A stretch of DNA of 64,000 nucleotides, taken from Lentzea xinjiangensis (GTDB taxonomy: Bacteria; Actinomycetota; Actinomycetes; Mycobacteriales; Pseudonocardiaceae). The position numbers were made by a program, and so were the translations under genes. The notes beneath the pieces were generated by a model. The model worked only from the letters and a program-made list of their open reading frames with translations, was not told where the DNA came from and did no database searches. Shown here piece after piece: positions 56,877 to 64,000 of this stretch. Location: contig NZ_FOFR01000016.1 in the NCBI RefSeq assembly GCF_900110955.1, positions 62,001 to 126,000 of the forward strand. Direction: 5' to 3'. Position 1 is the stretch's first letter; each line of letters starts with the position of its first letter.

Positions 56877-59363
56877 ATGACTGCACTCACGGACCGGCTC
56901 ACCTCGATCGCCGACGAAGACGAACTGTTCGACACCTTCTCCCACTGGGCCGCCGAACGCGGCCTCGCGCTGTACCCGGCGCAGGAGGAGGCGGTCATCG
57001 AGCTCGTCTCCGGGGCCAACGTCATCCTCAGCACCCCGACCGGGTCCGGCAAGAGCCTGGTGGCCATCGGGGCCCACCTCGTCGCCATGGCCGGCAACCA
57101 GCGCAGCTTCTACACCGCGCCGATCAAGGCGCTGGTCTCGGAGAAGTTCTTCGCGCTGTGCGACGTGTTCGGCCCGGAGAACGTCGGCATGATGACCGGC
57201 GACGCCAGCGTCAACGACTCCGCGCCCATCATCTGCTGCACCGCGGAGATCCTCGCGAACATCGCGCTGCGCGACGGCGCGACGGCCGACGTCGGCCAGG
57301 TCGTGATGGACGAGTTCCACTTCTACAGCGAGCCCGACCGCGGCTGGGCGTGGCAGGTGCCGCTGATCGAGCTGCCGCAGGCGCAGTTCCTGCTGATGTC
57401 GGCGACGCTGGGCGACGTCACGTTCTTCGAGAAGGACCTGACCCGGCGCACCGGCCGGCCGACCGCGGTGGTCCGGTCGGCCCAGCGCCCGGTGCCGCTG
57501 AACTTCCAGTACGTCTCCACGCCGCTGCACGAGACGATCGAGGACCTGCTGCACGGCCGCGAAGCGCCGATCTACGTCGTGCACTTCACCCAGGCCGCCG
57601 CGCTGGAGCGCGCGCAGTCGCTGATGAGCGTGAACGTCTCCGCCAAGCCGGAGAAGGAGGCGATCGCCGCGGCGATCGGCGGCTTCCGCTTCTCGGCCGG
57701 CTTCGGCAAGACGCTGTCGCGGCTGGTGCGACACGGCATCGGCGTGCACCACGCCGGCATGCTGCCCAAGTACCGCCGCCTGGTCGAGCAGCTCGCGCAG
57801 GCGGGCCTGCTGAAGGTCATCTGCGGCACCGACACCCTCGGCGTCGGCATCAACGTCCCGATCCGCACCGTGGTCTTCACGGCGCTGTCGAAGTACGACG
57901 GCACCCGCACGCGGATCCTGAAGGCGCGCGAGTTCCACCAGATCGCCGGCCGGGCGGGCCGCGCGGGCTACGACACCGTCGGCACGGTGGTCGTGCAGGC
58001 ACCCGAGCACGAGGTCGAGAACCTCAAGGCGCTCGCCAAGGCGGGCGACGACCCGAAGAAGCGCCGCAAGGTCGTGCGCAAGAAGGCGCCCGACGGCTTC
58101 GTGTCGTGGAGCGAGTCGACGTTCGACCGGCTCGTCGGCGCCGAGCCCGAGCCGCTGACCTCGTCGTTCCAGGTCTCGCACGCGATGCTGCTGAACGTGA
58201 TCGGCCGCCCCGGCGGCGGCGCGTTCGCCGCCATGCGGCACCTGCTCGAGGACAACCACGAGGACCGGCCGAAGCAGCTCAAGCACATCAAGCGGGCTCT
58301 GGCGATGTACCGGGCACTGGTCGCGGCGGGCGTCGTGGAACGCGTGGGCGACGACTTCCGCTTGACCGTCGACCTGCAGTTCAACTTCGCGCTGAACCAG
58401 CCGCTGTCGCCGTTCGCGCTGGCCGCGATCGAGCTGCTCGACCGCGAGGCGCCGGGCTACGCGCTGGACGTGCTGTCGGTCATCGAGTCCACCCTGGACG
58501 ACCCGCGGCAGATCCTGGGCGCGCAGGAGCACAAGGCGCGCGGCGAGGCGATCGGCGCGATGAAGGCCGACGGCATCGAGTACGACCAGCGGATGGAGCT
58601 GCTGGACGAGGTCACGTACCCGAAGCCGCTGGACGAGCTGCTGGAGGCGGCGTTCCTGACCTACCGCCGCGGCCACCCCTGGGTCGGCGACTACTCGCTG
58701 TCGCCGAAGGCCGTCGTGCGCGACATGTACGAGCGCGCCATGACGTTCACCGAGTACGTGTCGTTCTACGGCCTCGCCCGGTCGGAGGGCCTCGTCCTGC
58801 GGTACCTGGCCGACGCCTACAAGGCGCTGTCGCAGACGGTGCCGGAGGAGGCGAAGACCGAGGAGCTGCAGGACCTGATCTCGTGGCTGGGCGAGCTGGT
58901 CCGCCAGGTCGACTCGTCGCTGATCGACGAGTGGGAGAAGCTCACCAACCCCGGCGGCGTGGTGGAGGAGGTCCGCGTGGACCTGCCGCCCGCCGTGACC
59001 CGCAACGTCCGCGCGTTCCGCGTCCTGGTCCGCAACGCCCTGTTCCGCCGGGTCGAGCTGGCCGCCAAGCGCGACTGGTACTCGCTGGGCGAGCTGGACC
59101 ACGAGTCGGGCTGGACGGCCAAGGAGTGGATGGACGCCCTGGAGCCGTACTTCGAGGAGCACTCGGACATCGGCACGGGACCGAACGCGCGCGGCCCGGC
59201 GTTCCTGATCATCAACGTCGAGCCGGAGCGCTGGGTGTGCCGGCAGATCTTCGAGGACCCGGCCGGGGACAAGGACTGGGGCTTCAACGCGGAGGTCGAC
59301 CTGGCGGCGTCCGACGAGGTGGGCGAGGCGGTCCTGACGATCACCGACGTCGGCCGCCTCTGA
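56877..59363 (+). CDS. DEAD/DEAH-box helicase with DUF3516 (Ski2-like)
   Basis: 828 residues. N-terminal RecA domain: Walker A ILSTPTGSGKSLVAIG (53-60), APIKALVSEKFF, DEAH-type box written DEFH in VVMDEFHFYSEPDRG, and LMSATLGDVTFFEK. Second RecA domain: VHHAGMLPKYRRLVEQLA, GTDTLGVGINVPIRTV, and REFHQIAGRAGRAGYD. The last 450 residues are the DUF3516-type part with LRYLADAYKALSQTVPEEAK, the layout of Ski2/Mtr4 RNA helicases. Probable RNA helicase; substrate unknown. Starts 10 bases after the GS-like gene and ends one base from a convergent stop. Confidence 0.92.
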   Translation: MTALTDRLTSIADEDELFDTFSHWAAERGLALYPAQEEAVIELVSGANVILSTPTGSGKSLVAIGAHLVAMAGNQRSFYTAPIKALVSEKFFALCDVFGPENVGMMTGDASVNDSAPIICCTAEILANIALRDGATADVGQVVMDEFHFYSEPDRGWAWQVPLIELPQAQFLLMSATLGDVTFFEKDLTRRTGRPTAVVRSAQRPVPLNFQYVSTPLHETIEDLLHGREAPIYVVHFTQAAALERAQSLMSVNVSAKPEKEAIAAAIGGFRFSAGFGKTLSRLVRHGIGVHHAGMLPKYRRLVEQLAQAGLLKVICGTDTLGVGINVPIRTVVFTALSKYDGTRTRILKAREFHQIAGRAGRAGYDTVGTVVVQAPEHEVENLKALAKAGDDPKKRRKVVRKKAPDGFVSWSESTFDRLVGAEPEPLTSSFQVSHAMLLNVIGRPGGGAFAAMRHLLEDNHEDRPKQLKHIKRALAMYRALVAAGVVERVGDDFRLTVDLQFNFALNQPLSPFALAAIELLDREAPGYALDVLSVIESTLDDPRQILGAQEHKARGEAIGAMKADGIEYDQRMELLDEVTYPKPLDELLEAAFLTYRRGHPWVGDYSLSPKAVVRDMYERAMTFTEYVSFYGLARSEGLVLRYLADAYKALSQTVPEEAKTEELQDLISWLGELVRQVDSSLIDEWEKLTNPGGVVEEVRVDLPPAVTRNVRAFRVLVRNALFRRVELAAKRDWYSLGELDHESGWTAKEWMDALEPYFEEHSDIGTGPNARGPAFLIINVEPERWVCRQIFEDPAGDKDWGFNAEVDLAASDEVGEAVLTITDVGRL

Positions 59364-59364
59364 C

Positions 59365-60717
59365 TCAGCGGCTCTCCAGCATCGTCATGAGCCGTCGCGC
59401 CTCCTCGGGGCTGATCGGCAGGTAGACGTCGTCGGACTTGCCCCGGTCGCTGTCCTCCAGCTCCCAGCCCGAGTACGTCCACTCGCCGTTGTCGTAGTTT
59501 CGCCCGGAGGTCGACCAGCCGGCCCTCGTGCGGTGCAGCCGGTGGGCTTTCGCGAGGTCGAGCGCCGCCTCCCAGTCGGTGAAGACGGCGAAGTACCAGT
59601 GCTCGTCGTGCGCCCACTCGGTCCGCCGCCGCTCATGGCGCACCCTGCTCGCCAGCCTGAAGGCCTCCGCCGCCCCGGACGAGTACGGCGGGAGCTCCTC
59701 GACCCACAGCCCCTGCTGCCGCGCCACCCGCGCCAGCAGGGTCGACGGCTCCCACACGAGGTCGCGGGTGAACGCCACCTCGCGCTCCCCGTCGACCCTG
59801 ACCACCGCGAACGGCCACAGCGGATCATCGGGCCGGTCCCGCACGAGGAAGCACCGGCGTCCCGAGCGGCCCGCGATGACGGCCTCCGCCTCCTCCCACG
59901 ACACCGGGAGGTGTTCGTAGGGCAGCACCTCGCCCCGTTCGATCTGGCCGACCACCGCGGAGGGCACCCACCCGGCGCGTCCGGCGTGGACCTCCTCGGT
60001 CGTCCCGGTCCGCCTCACCACGCCGAAGACCTCGCGCGAGTAGAACCGGTCACGCAGCGTGAAGTACTCGGGCCCGCCGCGGGCGCGCTGCCGTTCGGCG
60101 CGCACCCCGAACTCGACGGCCTCCACCGCCCGGTCGGCGTCCAGGGGGTGCGCCAGCTCCTCGACGCGCAGGTCCTCGCGCCCGAGGAGGTCCGACGGCT
60201 CCCACCGCAACCGCCGGGTGAACGCCTCCTCTGCCGACGGGATCTTCCTGACCACCGCGTACGGGTGGTCGCTCCCGTCGTGCAGGACGAACCACGCGGG
60301 CCGCACGACCGTCCACTTGACGCGGTCGAGCTCCTCCTCGCTGATCGGGAGCCAGATCCGCTCGCCGAGGTCCCGCGTCCCCGCCTGCCAGACGCCGGTC
60401 TCGTCGAGCCACTCCTCGGCGCCGTCCCGCCGGCGCATCACCGCGGTGGCGTTGTGCAGCTCGTCGACCCCGACGTGGGTCGAGAACACCGCGACGCACC
60501 CGTGCCCGGCGCGTTCGCGCCGGTCGCGCACGATCCGGTGCACGTGCCGGTAGAACTCCCCCGAGTAGACCTCGGTCACCGCCCACTGCGGATCGGGCCG
60601 GGACAGCACGTCGGACCCCGCCCACTCGCCCTCGCGGGTGAACTCCTGCTCCACGCCCCGGTCGACCCGGACCAGGGCCCGCGGGAACTCGCCACCGTCC
60701 CGTACGACGAAGTACAT
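59365..60717 (-). CDS. Protein of unknown function made of three tandem repeats
   Basis: 450 residues. Three copies of a two-part unit of about 150 residues are visible. The A parts begin YFVVRDGGEFPRALVRVD, WFVLHDGSDHPYAVVRK and CFLVRDRPDDPLWPFAVVRV, each continuing with a FTR-x-L/E-x-WEPSDLL-like stretch. The B parts begin CVAVFSTHVG, YFTLRDRFYS and WYFAVFTDWE and end with a LPISEEE-like segment (WLPISEEELDRV, PVSWEEAEAVI, YLPISPEEARRL). No known domain, signal peptide or membrane helix was recognised; the sequence is charged and rich in Trp and Arg. ATG 60717 is chosen because GGGGGA precedes it and the predicted promoter start is at about 60742. It converges on the helicase gene. Confidence 0.8.
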   Translation of the reverse strand: MYFVVRDGGEFPRALVRVDRGVEQEFTREGEWAGSDVLSRPDPQWAVTEVYSGEFYRHVHRIVRDRRERAGHGCVAVFSTHVGVDELHNATAVMRRRDGAEEWLDETGVWQAGTRDLGERIWLPISEEELDRVKWTVVRPAWFVLHDGSDHPYAVVRKIPSAEEAFTRRLRWEPSDLLGREDLRVEELAHPLDADRAVEAVEFGVRAERQRARGGPEYFTLRDRFYSREVFGVVRRTGTTEEVHAGRAGWVPSAVVGQIERGEVLPYEHLPVSWEEAEAVIAGRSGRRCFLVRDRPDDPLWPFAVVRVDGEREVAFTRDLVWEPSTLLARVARQQGLWVEELPPYSSGAAEAFRLASRVRHERRRTEWAHDEHWYFAVFTDWEAALDLAKAHRLHRTRAGWSTSGRNYDNGEWTYSGWELEDSDRGKSDDVYLPISPEEARRLMTMLESR

Positions 60718-61253
60718 CACCGCATCCCCCCAGATCGGCCGAGACACAGTCATAGCAAGGCGACGCCGATCTGTCACGCAGAAGGCGCCACCGCGGCACC
60801 GGCAGGGGGTCGTAGAACTTTCTATTATCACCGTACGCGCCCGAACGAACGAAGAGCGGACACGATCAGCCAAGCCGGCAACACCGCGTTACCGCAAAAG
60901 AGTTAATGCGTCCCCCGAGAAGTCGCTCCAACCACACATTCGCGCGATTCATGCGACGCAGGACACACCGATTCGGCCCAACACCCCTGGCGCCACCTGG
61001 CCCACCAGGCACGGAGAACAGGCACCCCGGCGAGAAAACACCGGCTAAACGCTCATTTCAGCCCCGCCGCGATAAGCGCGGACCAGTTGAGACGAGGGCC
61101 TGTTGAGACGGAATGGGTGCGCGATTGACCGCCTGGTCCCGGTGGGGCAACATCATTGCGCTGGACCACCGCTGTCGAGATATGGTGTGCCCAGTGGGGG
61201 AAATGTTCGCACTCGTCCTCACCCGCTGTTGCGGCACGACAGGGAGGATTGAA
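60718..61253. other. Gene-poor stretch of about 500 bases
   Basis: No open frame here looks like protein. The region is AT-richer than its surroundings around 60815-60910 and holds a TATTAT (60823-60828) that could be a plus-strand -10, and a TATGGT (61181-61186) ahead of the small gene at 61254. CCGCG/CGCGG arms near 61070-61085 can pair. A small RNA is possible but unsupported. Confidence 0.35.
60732..60777 (-). promoter_or_regulatory. Promoter and inverted repeat of the three-repeat protein gene
   Basis: On the minus strand GTGACA (60777-60772), 17 nt, TATGAC (60754-60749). A 7-bp inverted repeat AGATCGG (60732-60738) / CCGATCT (60766-60772) flanks the -10 element, one arm touching the -35. 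The arrangement suits a repressor that loops or covers the promoter. Confidence 0.5.
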
Positions 61254-61541
61254 GTGGACCCGGCACTGGACGCGCTGCGCGACCGGCTGGCGGAGATCGT
61301 CGCGTCACCACCGGACAACACCGACGAGCTCGTCGACACGCTGAGCGGTCTCGCCAAGCTCTCGAACCAGTGGTCCGAGGCGATCCAGGCGTTGCGCGCG
61401 CCCACCCGCAGGCTCGTCGGGCCCGCCGCGGCCGCGTCGGTCAGCGTGGCCGCGAGAAGGGCCGAGGAGTCGTTCATCGAGCTGGAGATCACGCTCGGCG
61501 ACGCCCTGGCGGCCCAGCCCAGGGCGATCCGGCAGTCGTAG
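61254..61541 (+). CDS. Small hypothetical protein, helical
   Basis: 95 residues. GTG 61254 has GGGAGG seven bases ahead. The product is probably all helix: DALRDRLAEIVASPPDNTDE, LSGLAKLSNQWSEAIQALRA, then AARRAEESFIELEITLGDAL. It is acidic at the N-terminal half, with no Cys and no signal. No family recognised. A terminator-like hairpin follows, so it is a single-gene unit. An in-frame ATG at 61204 would add 17 residues but has no proper ribosome site. Confidence 0.65.
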   Translation: MDPALDALRDRLAEIVASPPDNTDELVDTLSGLAKLSNQWSEAIQALRAPTRRLVGPAAAASVSVAARRAEESFIELEITLGDALAAQPRAIRQS

Positions 61542-61573
61542 GGCCTCGCCGCGAGCGCGCGCCCGGCGGACCG

Positions 61574-61590
61574 GGCGGCGCCGCGCCGCC
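61574..61590 (+). terminator. Hairpin after the small hypothetical gene
   Basis: Perfect GGCGGCG (61574-61580) / CGCCGCC (61584-61590) with a 3-nt loop, 32 bases beyond the stop at 61541. Confidence 0.5.
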
Positions 61591-61734
61591 GGTTCGGCCC
61601 CGCTCTCCCAGACACACCCGATCGGAGGGTGTTGGCGCGTCCCGCTCCTGGCGGATGATGCGCCGATCAGGTCTTCCGGGTGGGAGGGGGTACCGGTCGT
61701 GCACACGTGCGCCTATCGGACCCCCGCCGCAGGT

Positions 61735-61751
61735 CACCCTCCGTGAGGGTG
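61735..61751 (+). promoter_or_regulatory. Hairpin upstream of the LytTR regulator gene
   Basis: Perfect CACCCTC (61735-61741) / GAGGGTG (61745-61751) with loop CGT, about 105 bases before ATG 61856. It may be an operator or a leader structure. The whole gap 61542-61855 (314 bases) otherwise shows only the terminator hairpin and no gene. Confidence 0.4.
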
Positions 61752-61855
61752 CATGATCGCGTATCCGAGGCCCTCGGCCAGGCGCGCGCCGATCGAGCGT
61801 GGTCTAATCGCCGCCACGTGAGGATCGGCCGTACACAGTTTGGATTCGATCTCGA

Positions 61856-62761
61856 ATGACCTCAGGTCTGCCCTGCCCCATCTGCGAGGGGCCGGATCGA
61901 CGTGGCAGCCTCGAGCGCTCCCTGCGGGTGCTCGCCGTCGACGACGAGGCGCCCGCGCTGGAAGACCTCGTGTACCTGTTGCGCTCCGATCCGCGCATCG
62001 CCCACGTGGAAGCGGTCACCGACGCCACGAAGGCCCTCCGGGTGCTGCACCGCGCCATGGACGCCGGCCAGCCGCTGGACGCGGTCTTCCTCGACATCCG
62101 CATGCCGGGCCTCGACGGGCTCGACCTCGCCCGCGTGCTGTCGCGGTTCGCGCAGCCGCCGCCCGTCGTGTTCGTGACGGCGCACCAGCAGCCCGCGGTG
62201 GAGGCCTTCGAGCTCAAGGCCCTCGACTACCTGCTCAAGCCGGTGCGCCAGGAACGGCTCGCCGAGTCCGTGCACCGCATCGTGCACGAGGTCTGGGACT
62301 CCCGGTCGGCGCAGGAGCCGGCCGCGGCCGCGCAGCCCGCGAACTCCACGCCGCCGGAGGTGGGTGACGAGGTCATCCCCGTCGAGCTCGGCGGGATCAC
62401 GCGCTTCATCCGGCTCGCCGACATCCGGTACGTGGAGGCGCACGGCGACTACGCCCGGCTGCACACGGCGACCGGCAGCGGGCTGGTGCGCGCGGCGTTG
62501 AACGGCCTGGAGGAGCGCTGGCGCAGCGCCGGGTTCGTCCGCATCCACCGCAGCCACCTGGTGTCGCTGGGGCACATCGACGAGATGCGGCTGGAGGACG
62601 GCCACCTCAGCGTCACGATCGGCGGCGCGGTGCTGCCGGTCAGCCGCCGCCACGCGCGGCACCTGCGGCAGCTGCTCGTGCGGCGCGCGCGCCCGGCACC
62701 GGGGACGGGACAGGCCACGGCCGCCGGAGGCGCGCAACCGAGGAACGGGCTGGGGTCGTGA
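61856..62761 (+). CDS. LytTR-family response regulator
   Basis: 301 residues. Before the receiver there is a short extension with a Cys pair (LPCPICEGP, Cys7 and Cys10). Receiver: RVLAVDDEAPALEDL, phospho-Asp80 in VFLDIRMPGLDGLD, VVFVTAHQQ, and LDYLLKPVRQE. After a Pro/Ala-rich linker the LytTR DNA-binding domain has IRYVEAHGDYARLHTATG, GFVRIHRSHLVSLGHIDEM and LPVSRRHARHLRQLL. It overlaps the DUF485 gene by 4 nt. In actinobacteria this regulator type commonly stands with an acetate/pyruvate symporter; the usual sensor kinase gene is not upstream here. Confidence 0.92.
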   Translation: MTSGLPCPICEGPDRRGSLERSLRVLAVDDEAPALEDLVYLLRSDPRIAHVEAVTDATKALRVLHRAMDAGQPLDAVFLDIRMPGLDGLDLARVLSRFAQPPPVVFVTAHQQPAVEAFELKALDYLLKPVRQERLAESVHRIVHEVWDSRSAQEPAAAAQPANSTPPEVGDEVIPVELGGITRFIRLADIRYVEAHGDYARLHTATGSGLVRAALNGLEERWRSAGFVRIHRSHLVSLGHIDEMRLEDGHLSVTIGGAVLPVSRRHARHLRQLLVRRARPAPGTGQATAAGGAQPRNGLGS

Positions 62762-63159
62762 CCACGCCACCACCCCACAGGCCGGTGCCGCAGCCGACCC
62801 AGCGTGTGGTGGTGACGAGCCCGCGCACGCGGGCGCCCCGCGCGCGCCGCCCGTACTCGGGCACGCGGGAGATCAACGAGCAGAGCGAGCTCGGCGCCGT
62901 CTACATGCGCACGCTGATCAGGGCGCAGCGGCGGCTGGGCCTGTCGGTGTGCCTGGTGACGACCGGCGTGCTGGCCCTGCTGCCGCTGCTGTTCTCGCTC
63001 GAACCGGCACTCGGGAGGTTCCGGGTGTTCGGGCTCGGGCTGCCGTGGTTCCTGCTGTGCGTGGCGACGTTCCCGATGCTGCTGCTCGCCGGCTGGTTCT
63101 ACGTGCGGCAGGCCGAGCGCAGCGAGCGCGAGTTCGCGGAGCTGGTCGAACGTCCATGA
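62758..63159 (+). CDS. DUF485 membrane protein
   Basis: 133 residues. A basic Pro-rich cytoplasmic part (SPRTRAPRARRPYSGTREI) is followed by two helices (LGLSVCLVTTGVLALLPLLF and LPWFLLCVATFPMLLLAGWF) and a charged end, the usual YjcH-like layout. DUF485 proteins accompany ActP-type acetate symporters. GTGA overlap with the regulator, and ATGA overlap with the symporter. Confidence 0.85.
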   Translation: MTTPPPHRPVPQPTQRVVVTSPRTRAPRARRPYSGTREINEQSELGAVYMRTLIRAQRRLGLSVCLVTTGVLALLPLLFSLEPALGRFRVFGLGLPWFLLCVATFPMLLLAGWFYVRQAERSEREFAELVERP

Positions 63160-64000
63160 CGAGTGGTTACGCCGTCGTGGCGGTGCTGGTCGTCGTCCTG
63201 GGCACGATCCTGGTCGGCGCCTACGGGCTGCGCGTCTCCCGCACCACGTCCGACTTCTACGTCGCCTCGCGCACGGTCTCCCCGTGGTGGAACGCGTCCG
63301 CGATCGGCGGCGAGTACCTCTCGGCGGCGTCGTTCGTCGGCATCGCCGGGCTGATCTTCGCCTACGGGCCGGACATGCTGTGGTTCCCGGTCGGCTACAC
63401 CGCCGGGTACCTGGTGCTGCTCACGATGGTCGCCGCTCCCCTGCGGCGCTCGGGCGCCTACACGTTGCCGGACTTCGCCGAAGCCCGCTTCCGGTCACGG
63501 GCCGTGCGCGGCGTCGCATCGGTCCTGGCGCTGGCGATCGGCTGGTTGTACCTGTTGCCGCAGCTCGAAGGCGCGGGGCTGACGCTGAACACCGTCACGG
63601 GCGCGCCGGACTGGGTGGGCGCGCTGATCGTCATGGTGGTGGTGACGGTGAACGTGATGTCCGGCGGCATGCGGTCGATCACGTTCGTGCAGGCGTTCCA
63701 GTACTGGCTCAAGCTCACCGCGATCACCGTGCCGATCGTGTTCCTCGTCGTCGTCTGGCAGGTGCACGGCGCGGAGTCGCTGACCGCGCCCGAGTACCCG
63801 GCCTTCCGGCAGGACACGGAAGTCACCTTCAACAACGACACGATGATCCACGCCGAGCGGTCCCTCGCCATCAGGGGCACCGGCGAGGTCGACGGCGTGC
63901 GCGTCGACGGCGGCTTCGTCCTGACCGACGGCTACCACCGCATCGGGCAGGGCTCGGAGTTCACGTTCCCCAAGGACGCCACCGTGCCGCACCTGTCCAC
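63156..64000 (+). CDS. Sodium/solute symporter, acetate/monocarboxylate type (3' end outside window)
   Basis: At least 281 residues of an SSS-family permease, cut by the window end. Helix 1 VVAVLVVVLGTILVGAYG is followed by DFYVASRTVSPWWNASAIGG and EYLSAASFVGIAGLIFAYG, the sodium-site region. Next are TLPDFAEARFRSRAVRG and MSGGMRSITFVQAFQYW. A loop of about 60 residues outside the membrane (from ESLTAPEYPAFRQDTEV on) is longer than in E. coli ActP and typical of the actinobacterial MctC/ActP branch. Substrate (acetate, pyruvate, propionate) is inferred from family and DUF485/LytTR neighbours. Confidence 0.9.
   Translation, partial: MTSGYAVVAVLVVVLGTILVGAYGLRVSRTTSDFYVASRTVSPWWNASAIGGEYLSAASFVGIAGLIFAYGPDMLWFPVGYTAGYLVLLTMVAAPLRRSGAYTLPDFAEARFRSRAVRGVASVLALAIGWLYLLPQLEGAGLTLNTVTGAPDWVGALIVMVVVTVNVMSGGMRSITFVQAFQYWLKLTAITVPIVFLVVVWQVHGAESLTAPEYPAFRQDTEVTFNNDTMIHAERSLAIRGTGEVDGVRVDGGFVLTDGYHRIGQGSEFTFPKDATVPHLS

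Noticed and set aside
56868-59162. A 764-codon open frame opposite the DUF3516 helicase
   Set aside because: Antisense shadow with Leu/Val/Arg-rich sequence and no domain.

Overview
The window is high-GC DNA from an actinomycete, most likely of the order Pseudonocardiales. This placement rests on family and synteny recognition, not on a database search. Supporting marks are mIHF, a BldD with an intact c-di-GMP signature, frequent GTG/TTG starts, long chains of 4-nt ATGA/GTGA overlaps, a DasR-type dre operator, and gene orders that match well-known mycobacterial blocks (pyrR-pyrB-pyrC-Rv1382-carA-carB-pyrF; mihF-gmk-rpoZ-coaBC-metK; aroC-aroK-aroB-aroQ; pepQ-efp-nusB; Rv3691-moxR2-Rv3693-Rv3694c-Rv3695). 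It looks like ordinary chromosome with a core-gene backbone. I saw no rRNA, tRNA, CRISPR, integrase, transposase or phage gene.

Layout. 1-2 kb: a phospholipase C gene cut by the window edge and a decayed LuxR/MalT-type regulator. 2-15 kb (minus): metK, coaBC, rpoZ, gmk, mihF and the UMP-biosynthesis operon pyrR-pyrB-pyrC-(membrane protein)-carA-carB-pyrF. The pyr operon leader carries a PyrR-binding hairpin next to the pyrR Shine-Dalgarno sequence. 15-18 kb: bldD with its own BldD box, an ECF41-like sigma factor, an HD hydrolase without a normal start codon, and a 15-bp minisatellite. 18-25.4 kb: pepQ-efp-nusB and the shikimate operon aroC-aroK-aroB-aroQ, with small accessory genes between. 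25.4-29.1 kb: an A24 peptidase whose start lies inside a 16-bp inverted repeat, then a divergent GlcNAc/glucose-type PTS locus (IIB-IIA against gntR-IIC-HPr) around a dre operator. 29-32.3 kb: PAP2 phosphatase and a response regulator/kinase/GerMN-like lipoprotein trio.

32.3-38.4 kb: a 14-nt degenerate minisatellite, then aroE, mltG, ruvX, alaS and two small membrane proteins (minus). 38.7-42 kb: siderophore-type acyltransferase, DinB-like protein, a 41-codon linker ORF, rarA, a uridine-kinase-like protein. 42-48.7 kb: the conserved DUF4129/DUF4350/MoxR/DUF58/SpoIIM/RDD cluster. 48.7-53 kb: APH-like kinase, NTF2-like protein, TetR, and a cobalt/nickel ECF importer in which CbiQ and CbiO are fused. 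53-60.7 kb: a PLP decarboxylase, a MarR regulator, a glutamine-synthetase-like ligase, a DUF3516 helicase and a repeat protein of unknown function. 60.7-64 kb: a gene-poor stretch, a small hypothetical, then LytTR regulator-DUF485-acetate-type symporter running off the end.

No single dramatic new system stands out. The best leads are the three-times duplicated protein at 59.4-60.7 kb with its own promoter and inverted repeat, the decarboxylase/MarR/GS-like amine-type island, the CbiQ-CbiO fusion, the inverted repeat over the A24 peptidase start, the rarA-coupled 41-residue ORF, and two minisatellites.
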